Positions 1 to 8,251 of a stretch of DNA of 64,000 bases are shown one piece after another. A program made the position numbers and the translations under genes. The notes beneath the pieces are model-generated. The model was not told where the DNA came from and searched no databases. It saw only the letters and a program-made list of their open reading frames with translations. The stretch's first letter is position 1, and each line of letters starts with the position of its first letter. Origin of the DNA: CAVXXB01 sp963765585 (GTDB lineage Bacteria > Calditrichota > Calditrichia > JAJRVZ01); assembly GCA_963765585.1 (NCBI GenBank), contig CAVXXB010000012.1, positions 620,001-684,000 on the forward strand, written 5' to 3'.

Positions 1-1
1 A

Positions 2-571
2 ACAACAGTTGAGAATGCAATGATTTCGAGTGATATCATTAATACAAAGGTATCAGGAGTTGTCAGGAACTTTAAAGTAGTGGCTACGCGATATATGAGC
101 ACAGGTGATGTGGAAGTAGATGTTGAGATTCCCTTAAGTGGTGTTTTGACTGAAGCATTGTTACCGCAACAGGGAATGTTGATGACTCCCGGGCAAGGTA
201 TCCCAGGATATCAGTCCACAGGACAAAGTGCCGTCTATACCGGTCTCATTATCGATGCCAGGGGCGTTGGCTTGCGACCGGCCATGGCGCCTAAAATTGT
301 AGACTCTCAGGGAAATGAGATTTATGGTACGGGCTATGTTAACCGGGAATATGCCGTTCAAATCGGTGTTATTGGTTATGAAAAAGACCTGAACCGGGCG
401 CGTGGCAATGAACGGGTAACCGATAATCCACTCGTCATCAAAGCACAAAAATCCAGTGGTACAAATAGTTGCGATGTGGTAGTTAGTGATTCAGATGCCA
501 GAATGATTGTAGCTGCGGCACAAAATTTAAATTTTATGGAAAAATGTAAAGTGATGATTATTCTTGATTAA
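2..571 (+). CDS. LPP20-type envelope protein, 5' end outside window
   Basis: The reading frame is open to the left window edge, so the true start lies upstream; the first internal ATG is at position 20. The visible part carries the pattern of LPP20-type proteins: a TTVEN segment, then SDIINTKVSGVVRNFKVV, then alternating-charge beta strands (DVEVDVEIPLSG) and a C-terminal half with PAMAPKIVDSQG. Such proteins are usually secreted or lipoproteins and often sit beside FlgT-like and CsgG-like genes, as here. The biochemical role is unknown. The family assignment is by pattern recognition and is moderately sure; the missing N-terminus should hold the signal peptide. Confidence 0.55.
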   Translation, partial: TTVENAMISSDIINTKVSGVVRNFKVVATRYMSTGDVEVDVEIPLSGVLTEALLPQQGMLMTPGQGIPGYQSTGQSAVYTGLIIDARGVGLRPAMAPKIVDSQGNEIYGTGYVNREYAVQIGVIGYEKDLNRARGNERVTDNPLVIKAQKSSGTNSCDVVVSDSDARMIVAAAQNLNFMEKCKVMIILD

Positions 572-638
572 TATATTAATACATATATCAAAATTTAGAA
601 TCGCTCGTCGCATTTCTAAATAATGGGAGGGTTTTTTC

Positions 639-1799
639 ATGTTAAAGAAATTATTGGTTTTAGTCATTACTCTTGTGTTGATTCTTCTCGTGGCCTGTGG
701 TGGTCCGAAAGAAAGACAAGCCGAATCAGTTTTAGATACACCGGAATATCATTACAATCAGGGTAAAAAATATCTTGAACGCGACGATCTCACCAACGCC
801 TTGCGTGAGTTTAATGAAGCAAAAAGTCTGAAAGCAGATTTTGCTCCCGCTTATGAAGGAATTGCCATTGTAAATATTGAACAAAAGAATTTTGAAGCCG
901 CGAAGGACAATATTGATAAATCATTGAGTGAGGATGGAAACTGGGTTCCTGCAGTGGTAGCCCGCGGGCGGTTGTATGCAGCTCAAGAGCAATATGAGGA
1001 CGCCGTGGATGAATTTGATGATGCCCTCGATGACATTGATGGCTCAAAATCAAAATTTGATAAAAAAGAAGTCAGAATGGATGCCTTGTATCACAAGGGG
1101 AATGCCTACCGTGGATGGGAAAAATACATTGAGGCCCAAACTACATTTCAGAGCATTTTGGTCATTGACAATACGAATGTTAAAGCCAGCCTCGCCATAA
1201 AAGAACTGGCAGAATATCAGGCTGCAGTGGCAGGCCAGAGCCCTGAGTTGAAAAAAATTGCCAAACAAAAAGAAATTTCGCGTGCCGACGTGGCAGTGCT
1301 TTTTGTAACGGAACTCCCTCTGGATAAAATATTCAGGAGCTCGCCACGCAAAAATGCCATATCATTCTCATCCCCGGATGGCGGTGTTATGGGCAAAAAG
1401 GAGGAAGAGGCCCCTGCTTCCCCGGTAATTGCCACAGATGTTCCCGATACCCATTGGGCCAGGTCTTTTATTGAAGAAGCCTTGCAAAAGGGCATTATCG
1501 AAAAATATCCCGATGGCAGTTATCGCCCGGAAGAAAAAGTAAATCGCGCCGAATTTGCACGTTTGATTGAGCATTTCCTGGTAAAAGCCTGGGATGATAA
1601 AGGTCTCGAAACACAGTATTTTGGCAGTGTCTCTCCATTTGCCGATGTCTTAAATACGTCGCCAATTTTCAATTCGATAATGACGGTTTCTACCCGTGGT
1701 ATTATGCCGGGTTATGAAGATGGTACATTTGGACCGTTGAATGCTGTCACCGGTGCAGAATCATTGAATATTATCAGAAATATGAAGGCGAAGTTCTAA
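639..1799 (+). CDS. Lipoprotein with TPR repeats and C-terminal SLH domains
   Basis: A 386-residue protein starting with a hydrophobic signal ending in the lipobox LLVAC (Cys about 20), so it is probably lipidated and exported. Residues 35-200 form several TPR-like helical pairs (for example YHYNQGKKYLERDDLTNALR and AYRGWEKYIEAQTTF). The C-terminus has an SLH domain (DTHWARSFIEEALQKGIIE, then YPDGSYRP and NRAEFARL) and a second, weaker SLH-like unit (FADV, RGIMPGYEDGTFGP). SLH domains usually bind cell-wall or envelope polymers, so an envelope scaffold role is likely but inferred. A GGAGGG ribosome site precedes the ATG. It follows the LPP20-type gene by 67 bases. Confidence 0.8.
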   Translation: MLKKLLVLVITLVLILLVACGGPKERQAESVLDTPEYHYNQGKKYLERDDLTNALREFNEAKSLKADFAPAYEGIAIVNIEQKNFEAAKDNIDKSLSEDGNWVPAVVARGRLYAAQEQYEDAVDEFDDALDDIDGSKSKFDKKEVRMDALYHKGNAYRGWEKYIEAQTTFQSILVIDNTNVKASLAIKELAEYQAAVAGQSPELKKIAKQKEISRADVAVLFVTELPLDKIFRSSPRKNAISFSSPDGGVMGKKEEEAPASPVIATDVPDTHWARSFIEEALQKGIIEKYPDGSYRPEEKVNRAEFARLIEHFLVKAWDDKGLETQYFGSVSPFADVLNTSPIFNSIMTVSTRGIMPGYEDGTFGPLNAVTGAESLNIIRNMKAKF

Positions 1800-1804
1800 C
1801 TTAA

Positions 1805-1853
1805 GATACAAGATACCAGGATACAGGATGCAGGATACTGGATGCTGGATAGT
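1805..1853 (+). repeat. Heptanucleotide degenerate repeat array A
   Basis: Seven consecutive 7-base units run in exact register immediately after the stop codon at 1799, with forms such as GATACAA, GGATACA and GGATGCT. Units share the core GATAC or GATGC and vary at the edges. A short continuation with the same units appears near 2030-2050. The array resembles the short tandemly repeated repetitive heptamers known from heterocystous cyanobacteria in design, not necessarily in origin. Confidence 0.8.
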
Positions 1854-1857
1854 TAGG

Positions 1858-2260
1858 GTCATTCTGGAAGAACCTTTTACCCGTGCCAGGATTTGGGTGC
1901 ATGTGGAATAGTTAAAGATTTACCGCAAGGAACGCGGAGGAGCCACAGAGTACGCAGGAAAATAAATAATTATAAAAACCTTTGCGATCTCTGCGTTCAC
2001 TCTTTGTGTCTTAGCGGTAAGAAAGACAAGATACTGGATACAGGTTCCTTGGTTATTTGAAAAACAAATGCACAAAGGCCGAACCCCGAAGGGATTAGAT
2101 AATTCTGGCCGTGGCCAACGCCCACGGTAGATGATACTGGAACAAAGGTTCTTTCAGGATGACAATGGTGGGACTTAGGGACTCAGGTGCTCAGGGACTT
2201 CAAAGTAAAAATATTGAATCTCGAATTTTGAAGTAAGAAGTTCTCTGTGCCTCCGGATAA
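1858..2260. repeat. Composite intergenic repeat module, left copy (1800-2340 gene-free region)
   Basis: This region has no credible gene. Three blocks (1858-1890, 2066-2133, about 2158-2250) reappear as reverse complement, in mirrored order, at 12692-12724, 12594-12662 and about 12410-12532. Between blocks lies a palindromic element at about 1919-2022, with TTACCGC at the left edge and GCGGTAA at the right, containing CACAGAG and CTCTTTGTG. Block two includes the self-complementary pair ACCCCGAAGGG and GTGG..CCAACGCCCAC. I see no protein-coding signal and no clear transposase remnant. Confidence 0.75.
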
Positions 2261-2340
2261 AAAGTCCTTCCAGGATGACACATGAAGAGGAAACAACTAG
2301 AGATATTATATTCATATTCAACATTATTACAGGAACTACT

Positions 2341-3546
2341 ATGAAAAGTTATATTATCATACCGATCATCATTCTGCTAAGTTTCACGCTAATGGCACAA
2401 AATACCATGACTCCGCCACAGGGAGAATCCCGTGAAGTCGTCGCCAAGGGTATGGGAGCAATTTTAGCCGGGGATGAAGTAAAGGCCCGGGAAGACGCAA
2501 TCTCTGCTGCATTACGCAATGCCGTTGAGCAGGTCGTGGGTATGTTCGTTGAATCAAGTGTTCTGGTAGAAAACTACCAGACCATGGAGGATAAAATATA
2601 TACCCGGACAGCCGGCTATGTGCAGGGCTACGAAGTCATTTCATCAAGCAAACAACTGGACAGTGCCATAGAAGTAACCGTACGGGCGGTTGTAAAATTA
2701 GCCGATCTGCAGAACGATCTCTCGGCAATTGGTGTCTTGATTAGCCGCAAGGGTAAACCACGGACAATGGTTTTGGTTGACGAAAAAAATATATCCGAAC
2801 ATTATTACCATGTACTGGCGGATATGAATACAACTGAAACGACGCTGATGAACGAATTAATGAATTATGGTTTTCCATTTGTGGATCCGACACAATCACA
2901 AAACATAATTGCCAAAGATGTTATTAATTCTGCTCTGCAAGGGGATGCCAGCGCCGCAGCCAGTATTGCCGGACGATTAGGAGCCGAGATTATTTTGACC
3001 GGAACAGCCGTCAGTAAAGTGGCTTCCGGTGGGCCGTCTGTTGTGCGGGATGCCGGATTTAAATCCTGTCAGGCAAATCTGACATTACGGGCTATCAGGG
3101 CAGATGATGCGTCAATAATCGCTGTGGCCTCTGCGCATGATGTGGCTGCTCATATCGATGAAATAACCGGTGGTACAATGGCGCTGCAAAAAGCGGCAAA
3201 AAAGGCTGCGATTGAGATTAAGGACAAAATAGTGAAGGTCTGGCAGCAGGATGTGTATTCCAGCACCCAGGTTCAACTTCAGGTACTTAATATTGCCAGC
3301 TTCAGCCAATTGAACACCTTTAAAAACAGCCTTCCGTATTATGTACGTGGAATTCAAAATGTAAACCAAAGGTCGTTTGGTGGCGGTTCTGCGATCTTTG
3401 ATGTTGATATTAAGGGTAATGCGGAACAAATGGCCGGTGAGCTTGAAGCAAAAGAGATTGAAGGTTTAAAATTACAGGTTGTGGGCCTGACTGCGAACCG
3501 CATCACTGTAAAAATTATTCAGCCGGAAGAAGAAAAAACTAATTGA
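2341..3546 (+). CDS. FlgT-like / LPP20-type secreted protein
   Basis: A 401-residue protein with an N-terminal signal peptide (MKSYIIIPIIILLSF, cleavage likely after LMA). An open frame extends upstream to 2275, but the ATG at 2341 has AGGA at the right distance and begins the signal sequence, so I chose it. Residues 30-130 match the pattern of the flagellar assembly protein T N-terminal domain: a GMGAILAGDEVKAREDA segment, AALRNAVEQVVG, then GYVQGYEVIS and a beta-rich VTVRAVVKL. The rest resembles the periplasmic domains that bind nucleotide-free partners of CsgG-like proteins; its role is not known. It is translated with the CsgG-like and FecR-domain genes downstream. Confidence 0.7.
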   Translation: MKSYIIIPIIILLSFTLMAQNTMTPPQGESREVVAKGMGAILAGDEVKAREDAISAALRNAVEQVVGMFVESSVLVENYQTMEDKIYTRTAGYVQGYEVISSSKQLDSAIEVTVRAVVKLADLQNDLSAIGVLISRKGKPRTMVLVDEKNISEHYYHVLADMNTTETTLMNELMNYGFPFVDPTQSQNIIAKDVINSALQGDASAAASIAGRLGAEIILTGTAVSKVASGGPSVVRDAGFKSCQANLTLRAIRADDASIIAVASAHDVAAHIDEITGGTMALQKAAKKAAIEIKDKIVKVWQQDVYSSTQVQLQVLNIASFSQLNTFKNSLPYYVRGIQNVNQRSFGGGSAIFDVDIKGNAEQMAGELEAKEIEGLKLQVVGLTANRITVKIIQPEEEKTN

Positions 3547-3557
3547 GGAGATATGCA

Positions 3558-4463
3558 ATGATTAAAAAGTATTTAGTTATCGTATTCTTGCTGGCGTGTG
3601 TTGTGGTGAACTTACATGCACAGGATTTGTCAGCACTCAAAAAAAGGGTGGCAGTGATGAGTTTTGAAGACCGTGTAGGTTATGGACACAATATCGGCCA
3701 GGGTGTCTCAGATATGTTGATTACATCACTGGTTGAGAGTAACCGATACCTGGTGGTGGAGCGCTCTGAACTTGATGAAATTTTAAAGGAACAAGGGCTT
3801 GGGATGTCGGGCGCTGTAACGCCCCAATCTGCAGCCCAGGTGGGGAAGTTACTTGGTATAGAGGTTATGGTTACCGGAAGCGTAACGGAATTCGGTGAAA
3901 AAAAGAGTGAAGTGGGTGGTGGCTTAGGTAGTCTGGGTGGTTTTAATATCGGTGTATCAACAAAAACCGCAAGAGTGGCCGTCGACATCAGAATGGTTAA
4001 TGTAAATACCGGTGAAATTATTATTGCCAAAGCAGCAGTCGGTGAAGATGAAACAACCGGTCTTGATAATGTAGGGATTGCTGATATCGATTTTCATAAT
4101 TCAGATACCTGGGATAATACCCAATTGGGAATCGCTTCACGCGCTGCGATAAATGAATGTGTGGAGTATATATCTGAAGGTGCCGAGAATGTTTTGTGGC
4201 AGGGTAAAATAATAAAAGCATCGGACGCTACAATTTTTATGAAACCCGGTTCAAAAGGCGGAGTGGCACCAGGTATGGTATTTGCTGTGTATCGTCCCGG
4301 TGAAGAATTAATTGATCCGGATACCGGTCTGTCCCTGGGTTCAGAAGAAAGTAAAATTGGTGAAATACAATTTACTGCAGATGTGGCTGATGGCCGTGCA
4401 GGTAAAGCAATTGTCAAAAGTGGCACCGGATTTCAGGTCGGTGACCTGATCAGAACAAAATAG
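3558..4463 (+). CDS. CsgG/HfaB-family outer-membrane assembly lipoprotein-like protein
   Basis: About 301 residues from the ATG at 3558, which has GAGGAG just upstream; an in-frame TTG at 3543 overlaps the previous stop and is less likely. A signal peptide (MIKKYLVIVFLLACVVVNLHAQ) is followed by the CsgG core: KRVAVMSFED, GQGVSDMLITSLVES, YLVVERSELDEILKEQGL, GKLLGIEVMVTGSVTEF and VAVDIRMVNVNTGEII. CsgG proteins form outer-membrane secretion channels for curli; distant relatives such as FlgO-like proteins serve other envelope structures. No curlin subunit gene is visible here. The extra C-terminal region (residues 215-301) has a small beta domain with VAPGMVFAVYRPGEEL. Confidence 0.8.
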   Translation: MIKKYLVIVFLLACVVVNLHAQDLSALKKRVAVMSFEDRVGYGHNIGQGVSDMLITSLVESNRYLVVERSELDEILKEQGLGMSGAVTPQSAAQVGKLLGIEVMVTGSVTEFGEKKSEVGGGLGSLGGFNIGVSTKTARVAVDIRMVNVNTGEIIIAKAAVGEDETTGLDNVGIADIDFHNSDTWDNTQLGIASRAAINECVEYISEGAENVLWQGKIIKASDATIFMKPGSKGGVAPGMVFAVYRPGEELIDPDTGLSLGSEESKIGEIQFTADVADGRAGKAIVKSGTGFQVGDLIRTK

Positions 4464-4472
4464 GATAATCAA

Positions 4473-5213
4473 ATGTATATTAAACTCACTTTACTTATTT
4501 TATCAGCACTATTTATAACTTCCTTTACCCCAACCGATCAGGGGGTAGTGGGAAAAGTGACGTTTCCACTGGGCAATGTGCTGGTTTTGAGTCAGGGCGA
4601 TGCTCGCTTTCGTACAGTTACATTCAATATGCCGGTTAAAAACGGGGATAAAATTGAAACCAGAAAAAAATCCCGTTGTGAACTGACCTATGATGACGGC
4701 AGTATTGTCCGGATAGATGAACAATCTATATATACGGTTGAAAAAGCAGTGATCGAAAAGGAAACCCGCCAGATCGAATCCAAATTATCAATCGGTAAAA
4801 TCTGGGCAAATATTAAAAAACTGATTAAAGGTAATGATACCTGGAAACTAAAATCCCCGGCGGCGGTTGTGGCTGTGCGTGGTACCGTTTACCGTATGAA
4901 TGCCGGCGCGGATTCTTCGTCTCAGGTATTGGTCTATGAGGGGAATGTAGCTGTCAGTCCAGCGGCGCAATCCACCGGTCAATCCGGTGGTATGGGGGTG
5001 GCTCCCGGACAACCTCAACAGGTACAGGGACCCGTTCAGATTCAGGGTCCGCAACAGGTTTCTTTGCAACAGTGGTTTGAAATTATTAAAGCCCAGCAGC
5101 AAATCGTCATCCGGCCGGACGGCACATATGCCAAATCAGATTTTGATTTACAGGATGATGAAAAACTGGAATGGGTACAGTGGAATAAAGAACGGGACAA
5201 ATTACTGGAATAA
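4473..5213 (+). CDS. FecR-domain secreted protein
   Basis: A 246-residue protein with an N-terminal signal segment (MYIKLTLLILSALFITSF). Residues 25-165 form a FecR domain: VGKVTFPLGNVLVL, NGDKIETRKKSRCELTYDDGSIVRIDEQS and LKSPAAVVAVRGTVYRM. The C-terminal part is Gln/Pro/Gly rich (PGQPQQVQGPVQIQGPQQV) and probably disordered. In FecR sigma regulators the protein spans the inner membrane, but this one has no cytoplasmic anti-sigma region and no sigma factor gene nearby, so a structural or peptidoglycan-proximal role is more likely. It begins 9 bases after the CsgG-like gene and ends before a strong terminator. Confidence 0.8.
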   Translation: MYIKLTLLILSALFITSFTPTDQGVVGKVTFPLGNVLVLSQGDARFRTVTFNMPVKNGDKIETRKKSRCELTYDDGSIVRIDEQSIYTVEKAVIEKETRQIESKLSIGKIWANIKKLIKGNDTWKLKSPAAVVAVRGTVYRMNAGADSSSQVLVYEGNVAVSPAAQSTGQSGGMGVAPGQPQQVQGPVQIQGPQQVSLQQWFEIIKAQQQIVIRPDGTYAKSDFDLQDDEKLEWVQWNKERDKLLE

Positions 5214-5242
5214 TATAGTACACCAATTTAATCGGGTTTTCG

Positions 5243-5307
5243 GCCACAGACCGAGGCAGATTGTTTAAAAGTGAAAAACAATCCGTTTAGGTCTGTGGCT
5301 TTTTTTG
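5243..5307 (+). terminator. Rho-independent terminator
   Basis: A 10-bp stem GCCACAGACC (5243-5252) pairs with GGTCTGTGGC (5290-5299) and is followed by a run of seven or more T. A second inner stem (GATTG with CAATC) lies in the loop. It ends the FlgT-like/CsgG/FecR transcription unit. Confidence 0.85.
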
Positions 5308-5383
5308 TTTTATTGGATCATTTGCCCGCATTTGCGCGTTAAGGCAAATAAATGATATACCACAGAGAACACAGAGAAAATAA

Positions 5384-5553
5384 TTAGGAACTTGGAATTG
5401 GGAATTAGGAATTGGAATTAACCGACTGTATTTTTAAGATTCCCCAGTTCCCAGTTCCCAGTTCCCAGTTCAGCAAGATACAGGATACAAGATGCAGGTT
5501 ACAAGTTCCCAGTTCCAAATAACAAATTACCAATAACGAATTACTAATTACTA
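5384..5553 (+). repeat. Heptanucleotide degenerate repeat array B (5214-5645 gene-free region)
   Basis: Three consecutive arrays in 7-base register: TTAGGAA-like units at 5384-5417, four perfect CCCAGTT units at 5443-5470, and eleven units at 5477-5553 that drift from GATACAG through GTTCCCA to ATTACTA. The drift preserves the 7-base step while the sequence changes almost completely. Upstream, 5355-5380 has a CACAGAG fragment like the one in the left composite module. The remaining bases of the gap hold the terminator and an AT-rich leader of the next gene. Confidence 0.8.
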
Positions 5554-5645
5554 TTCCCTTTACCAGAGTTAATCCTTGGCAAATTAAATCCCTTGAGAAA
5601 TGGGTTAAATGTGTGTAAATTCAATATTTTAAATAAGTTAACGAT

Positions 5646-6935
5646 ATGATAGAAATATTAGAAATAATTCCTGATACCATCGCTTCAGATCTGCGTCTGA
5701 AAACAGGTGATCATTTGGTATCCATTAATGGACACGAGATAAGAGATCAGCTGGATTATCGTTTTTATTCGGCAGAAGAAATGCTGGAAGTCTTGATAAA
5801 ACGTGATTCAGGTGAAATAATATATGATGTAGAAAAGGATATTGACGAAGATCTTGGTCTGGTTCTCGAAGAGATGAAAATGAAGTCATGTGGCAATAGT
5901 TGTGTCTTTTGTTTTGTCTATCAGAATCCCAAAGGATTACGCCGTCCACTGTATTTTAAAGACGAAGATTACCGGTTTTCGTTCCTGTATGGACATTACG
6001 TGACGCTGACTACGGTCTCTCAGGATGATCTGAATCGTATTGTTGAACAGCAATTGTCACCGCTATATATTTCGGTCCATTCCACAGAAGCTGAAACCCG
6101 GCGATTACTCCTTGGTCTTAAACAGGAAGATCATCTGCTCGAGAAAATCAAGTTTCTGGTGGATCATGGTATTGAATTACATACCCAGATAGTCCTGTGT
6201 CCGGGCATTAATGATGGTGCTGTATTTGATCAGACGGTGAATGATTTACAAAAATTTTATCCGGGTATAAAATCAATTGCAGTAGTTCCGGTAGGATTAA
6301 CCCGCCATCGTAAGAACTTATTTGAATTGCGGCTGCACACCCGTGAAGAACTATTGGAGAGAATAACGTATACCAAAAAATTGCGCCAGGAGAAAAAACG
6401 GCAATTGGGAATCTCCTTTGTATATCTTTCCGATGAATTCTTCATAAAAGCAGAACAGGATATGCCGGACAGCACGTATTATGATGATTTTTACCAGATT
6501 GAAAATGGGGTTGGTGAGTTCAGAGATATGATTGATTCATTTGAAAAGATATTCCCTCAGTTTCCTTCAGGAATAGATAAACCCAAAAAAATAACCTGGG
6601 TAACCGGTTTGCTCGCGGCCGGAACCCTGGAGAAAAATATAATTTCTAAACTGCGCACTTTGAAAAATATTGAAATTGAACTAGTCCCGGTTGTTAATAA
6701 TTTTTACGGTGAGGCAATTACCGTTTCAGGATTACTCACCGGATCTGATATTTTTGCACAATTAAAAGACCGTCAATCTTCGGATTTAATATTATTACCA
6801 CCCAGGGTGTTAAATCACAATAAACTTTTTCTTGATGACTGGACGGTCGATCAATTACAAACAGAACTTAAAACCCCATGCCATGTGTACACAGAGCCAC
6901 TGGCTGAGTTTTTAGATGTAGTAAGCAGGTATTAA
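5646..6935 (+). CDS. DUF512-family radical SAM protein with N-terminal PDZ domain
   Basis: A 429-residue protein of normal family length. Residues 1-60 form a PDZ-like fold (DTIASDLRLKTGDHLVSINGHEI). A cysteine cluster follows near residue 81 (CGNSCVFCFV), matching the family pattern CGNxCxFCF, then NPKGLRRPLYFKDEDYRFSF. YISVHSTEAETRR and LHTQIVLCPGINDG are further family hallmarks. The C-terminal half is the DUF512 region (VTGLLAAG, VVNNFYGEAITVSGLL). The enzymatic reaction is not established for the family. It lies 5 bases upstream of der, a common association, and is probably co-transcribed with it. Confidence 0.88.
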   Translation: MIEILEIIPDTIASDLRLKTGDHLVSINGHEIRDQLDYRFYSAEEMLEVLIKRDSGEIIYDVEKDIDEDLGLVLEEMKMKSCGNSCVFCFVYQNPKGLRRPLYFKDEDYRFSFLYGHYVTLTTVSQDDLNRIVEQQLSPLYISVHSTEAETRRLLLGLKQEDHLLEKIKFLVDHGIELHTQIVLCPGINDGAVFDQTVNDLQKFYPGIKSIAVVPVGLTRHRKNLFELRLHTREELLERITYTKKLRQEKKRQLGISFVYLSDEFFIKAEQDMPDSTYYDDFYQIENGVGEFRDMIDSFEKIFPQFPSGIDKPKKITWVTGLLAAGTLEKNIISKLRTLKNIEIELVPVVNNFYGEAITVSGLLTGSDIFAQLKDRQSSDLILLPPRVLNHNKLFLDDWTVDQLQTELKTPCHVYTEPLAEFLDVVSRY

Positions 6936-6940
6936 AAAAT

Positions 6941-8251
6941 ATGAGTGAACCAATTGTATCAATTGTTGGACGGCCAAATGTTGGTAAGTCCACATTTTTT
7001 AACCGTATTATAGGGAAACGACAGGCAATTGTCGATGATATGCCCGGTGTTACCCGTGACCGTAATTATGCCATCGGCGAGTGGTGTGGCCAATACTTTC
7101 TGCTTGTTGATACCGGTGGTTATATGCCCGAGGCAAAAGAAGTAATAGATCTCGCGGTTCGCGAGCAGGTTAAAATAGCCATTGAGGAATCAGATGTAAT
7201 TATCTTTCTTGTCGATGTACGCACTGGTATAAGTGTTACGGATGAAGAAATAGGCAGAATGCTTCAGGGAATTGATAAGGATGTTCTGCTGGTTGTCAAT
7301 AAAGTAGATGATGAACGGGATCAGGTCGAGGTAGGTCAGTTTTATAAATTAGGATTAGGTGATCCGATACCGGTTTCTTCCATGATTGGACTTGGCTCTG
7401 GTGATCTGCTGGACATTTTGACCAAAAGACTGGCTAAGAAAGTTGTAAAAGATAAAAGCGAAAATGCGCTTAAAATGGCTGTAATAGGAAAAGAGAATGT
7501 TGGCAAATCATCATTGGTAAATACGCTGTTACAGCAAGAGCGGCAAATTGTAACGAATATTCCCGGTACCACCAGAGATTCGATTGATTCATTTTTTAAA
7601 TATCAAAAGAATGAGTTTATGATCATCGATACGGCCGGATTAAAGAAACGGGCCCGGATCAAGGAAAATATCCTGTTTTATAGCAATCTGAGAACATATC
7701 GCAGTATTCGCCGGGCCGATGTGGTTCTCTATATGATCGATGCCCAGGATGGTCTGACCAAGCAGGATATTCATGTCATGATGCAGGTGGCCCAGGAACG
7801 CAAGGGACTTATTTGCGTATTTAACAAATGGGATATGATTGAAAAAGATCATAAAACCATGGACAAAATAAAGAAGGATGTAAAGGATCGTCTCGGGGAC
7901 TTGAGGTACGTGCCTGTTATTTTTACCTCGGTTGTCAACAAACAAAGAATCCTGAAGTTGCTTGATTTATTTATTGAGGTATTTGAAGCACGGCAGAGAC
8001 GTATCTCAACATCTTCACTAAATGGATTCTTTGGACCGATATTTAAAACGACGACTCCGCCGGCTGTGCAGGGAAAAGAAATGAAAATAAATTATGTGAC
8101 CCAGATAAAATCTGCTCCCCCCTTATTCGCTTTTTATTGTAATTTTCCTGAACTGCTGGCTGACCATTACAAGCGGTTCCTTGAAAATAAATTACGTGAA
8201 GAATATGTATTTATTGGCGTACCGGTAACATTTTCATTCAGGAAAAAATAA
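6941..8251 (+). CDS. der: Ribosome-associated GTPase Der (EngA)
   Basis: A 436-residue double-GTPase of standard length. The first G domain has GRPNVGKS at residues 10-17, the switch PGVTRDR, DTGGY and NKVD. The second has GKENVGKSS near 182, PGTTRDS, DTAGLKKR and NKWD. The C-terminal KH-like domain ends with VFIGVPVTFSFRKK, which is typical. Der acts in maturation of the 50S ribosomal subunit. The gene follows the DUF512 gene closely and its stop codon overlaps the next start (TAATG). Confidence 0.97.
   Translation: MSEPIVSIVGRPNVGKSTFFNRIIGKRQAIVDDMPGVTRDRNYAIGEWCGQYFLLVDTGGYMPEAKEVIDLAVREQVKIAIEESDVIIFLVDVRTGISVTDEEIGRMLQGIDKDVLLVVNKVDDERDQVEVGQFYKLGLGDPIPVSSMIGLGSGDLLDILTKRLAKKVVKDKSENALKMAVIGKENVGKSSLVNTLLQQERQIVTNIPGTTRDSIDSFFKYQKNEFMIIDTAGLKKRARIKENILFYSNLRTYRSIRRADVVLYMIDAQDGLTKQDIHVMMQVAQERKGLICVFNKWDMIEKDHKTMDKIKKDVKDRLGDLRYVPVIFTSVVNKQRILKLLDLFIEVFEARQRRISTSSLNGFFGPIFKTTTPPAVQGKEMKINYVTQIKSAPPLFAFYCNFPELLADHYKRFLENKLREEYVFIGVPVTFSFRKK

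Noticed and set aside
2275..2340. Upstream extension of the FlgT-like gene
   Set aside because: It falls in repeat-derived sequence and lacks a ribosome site; the ATG at 2341 has AGGA and starts a signal peptide.
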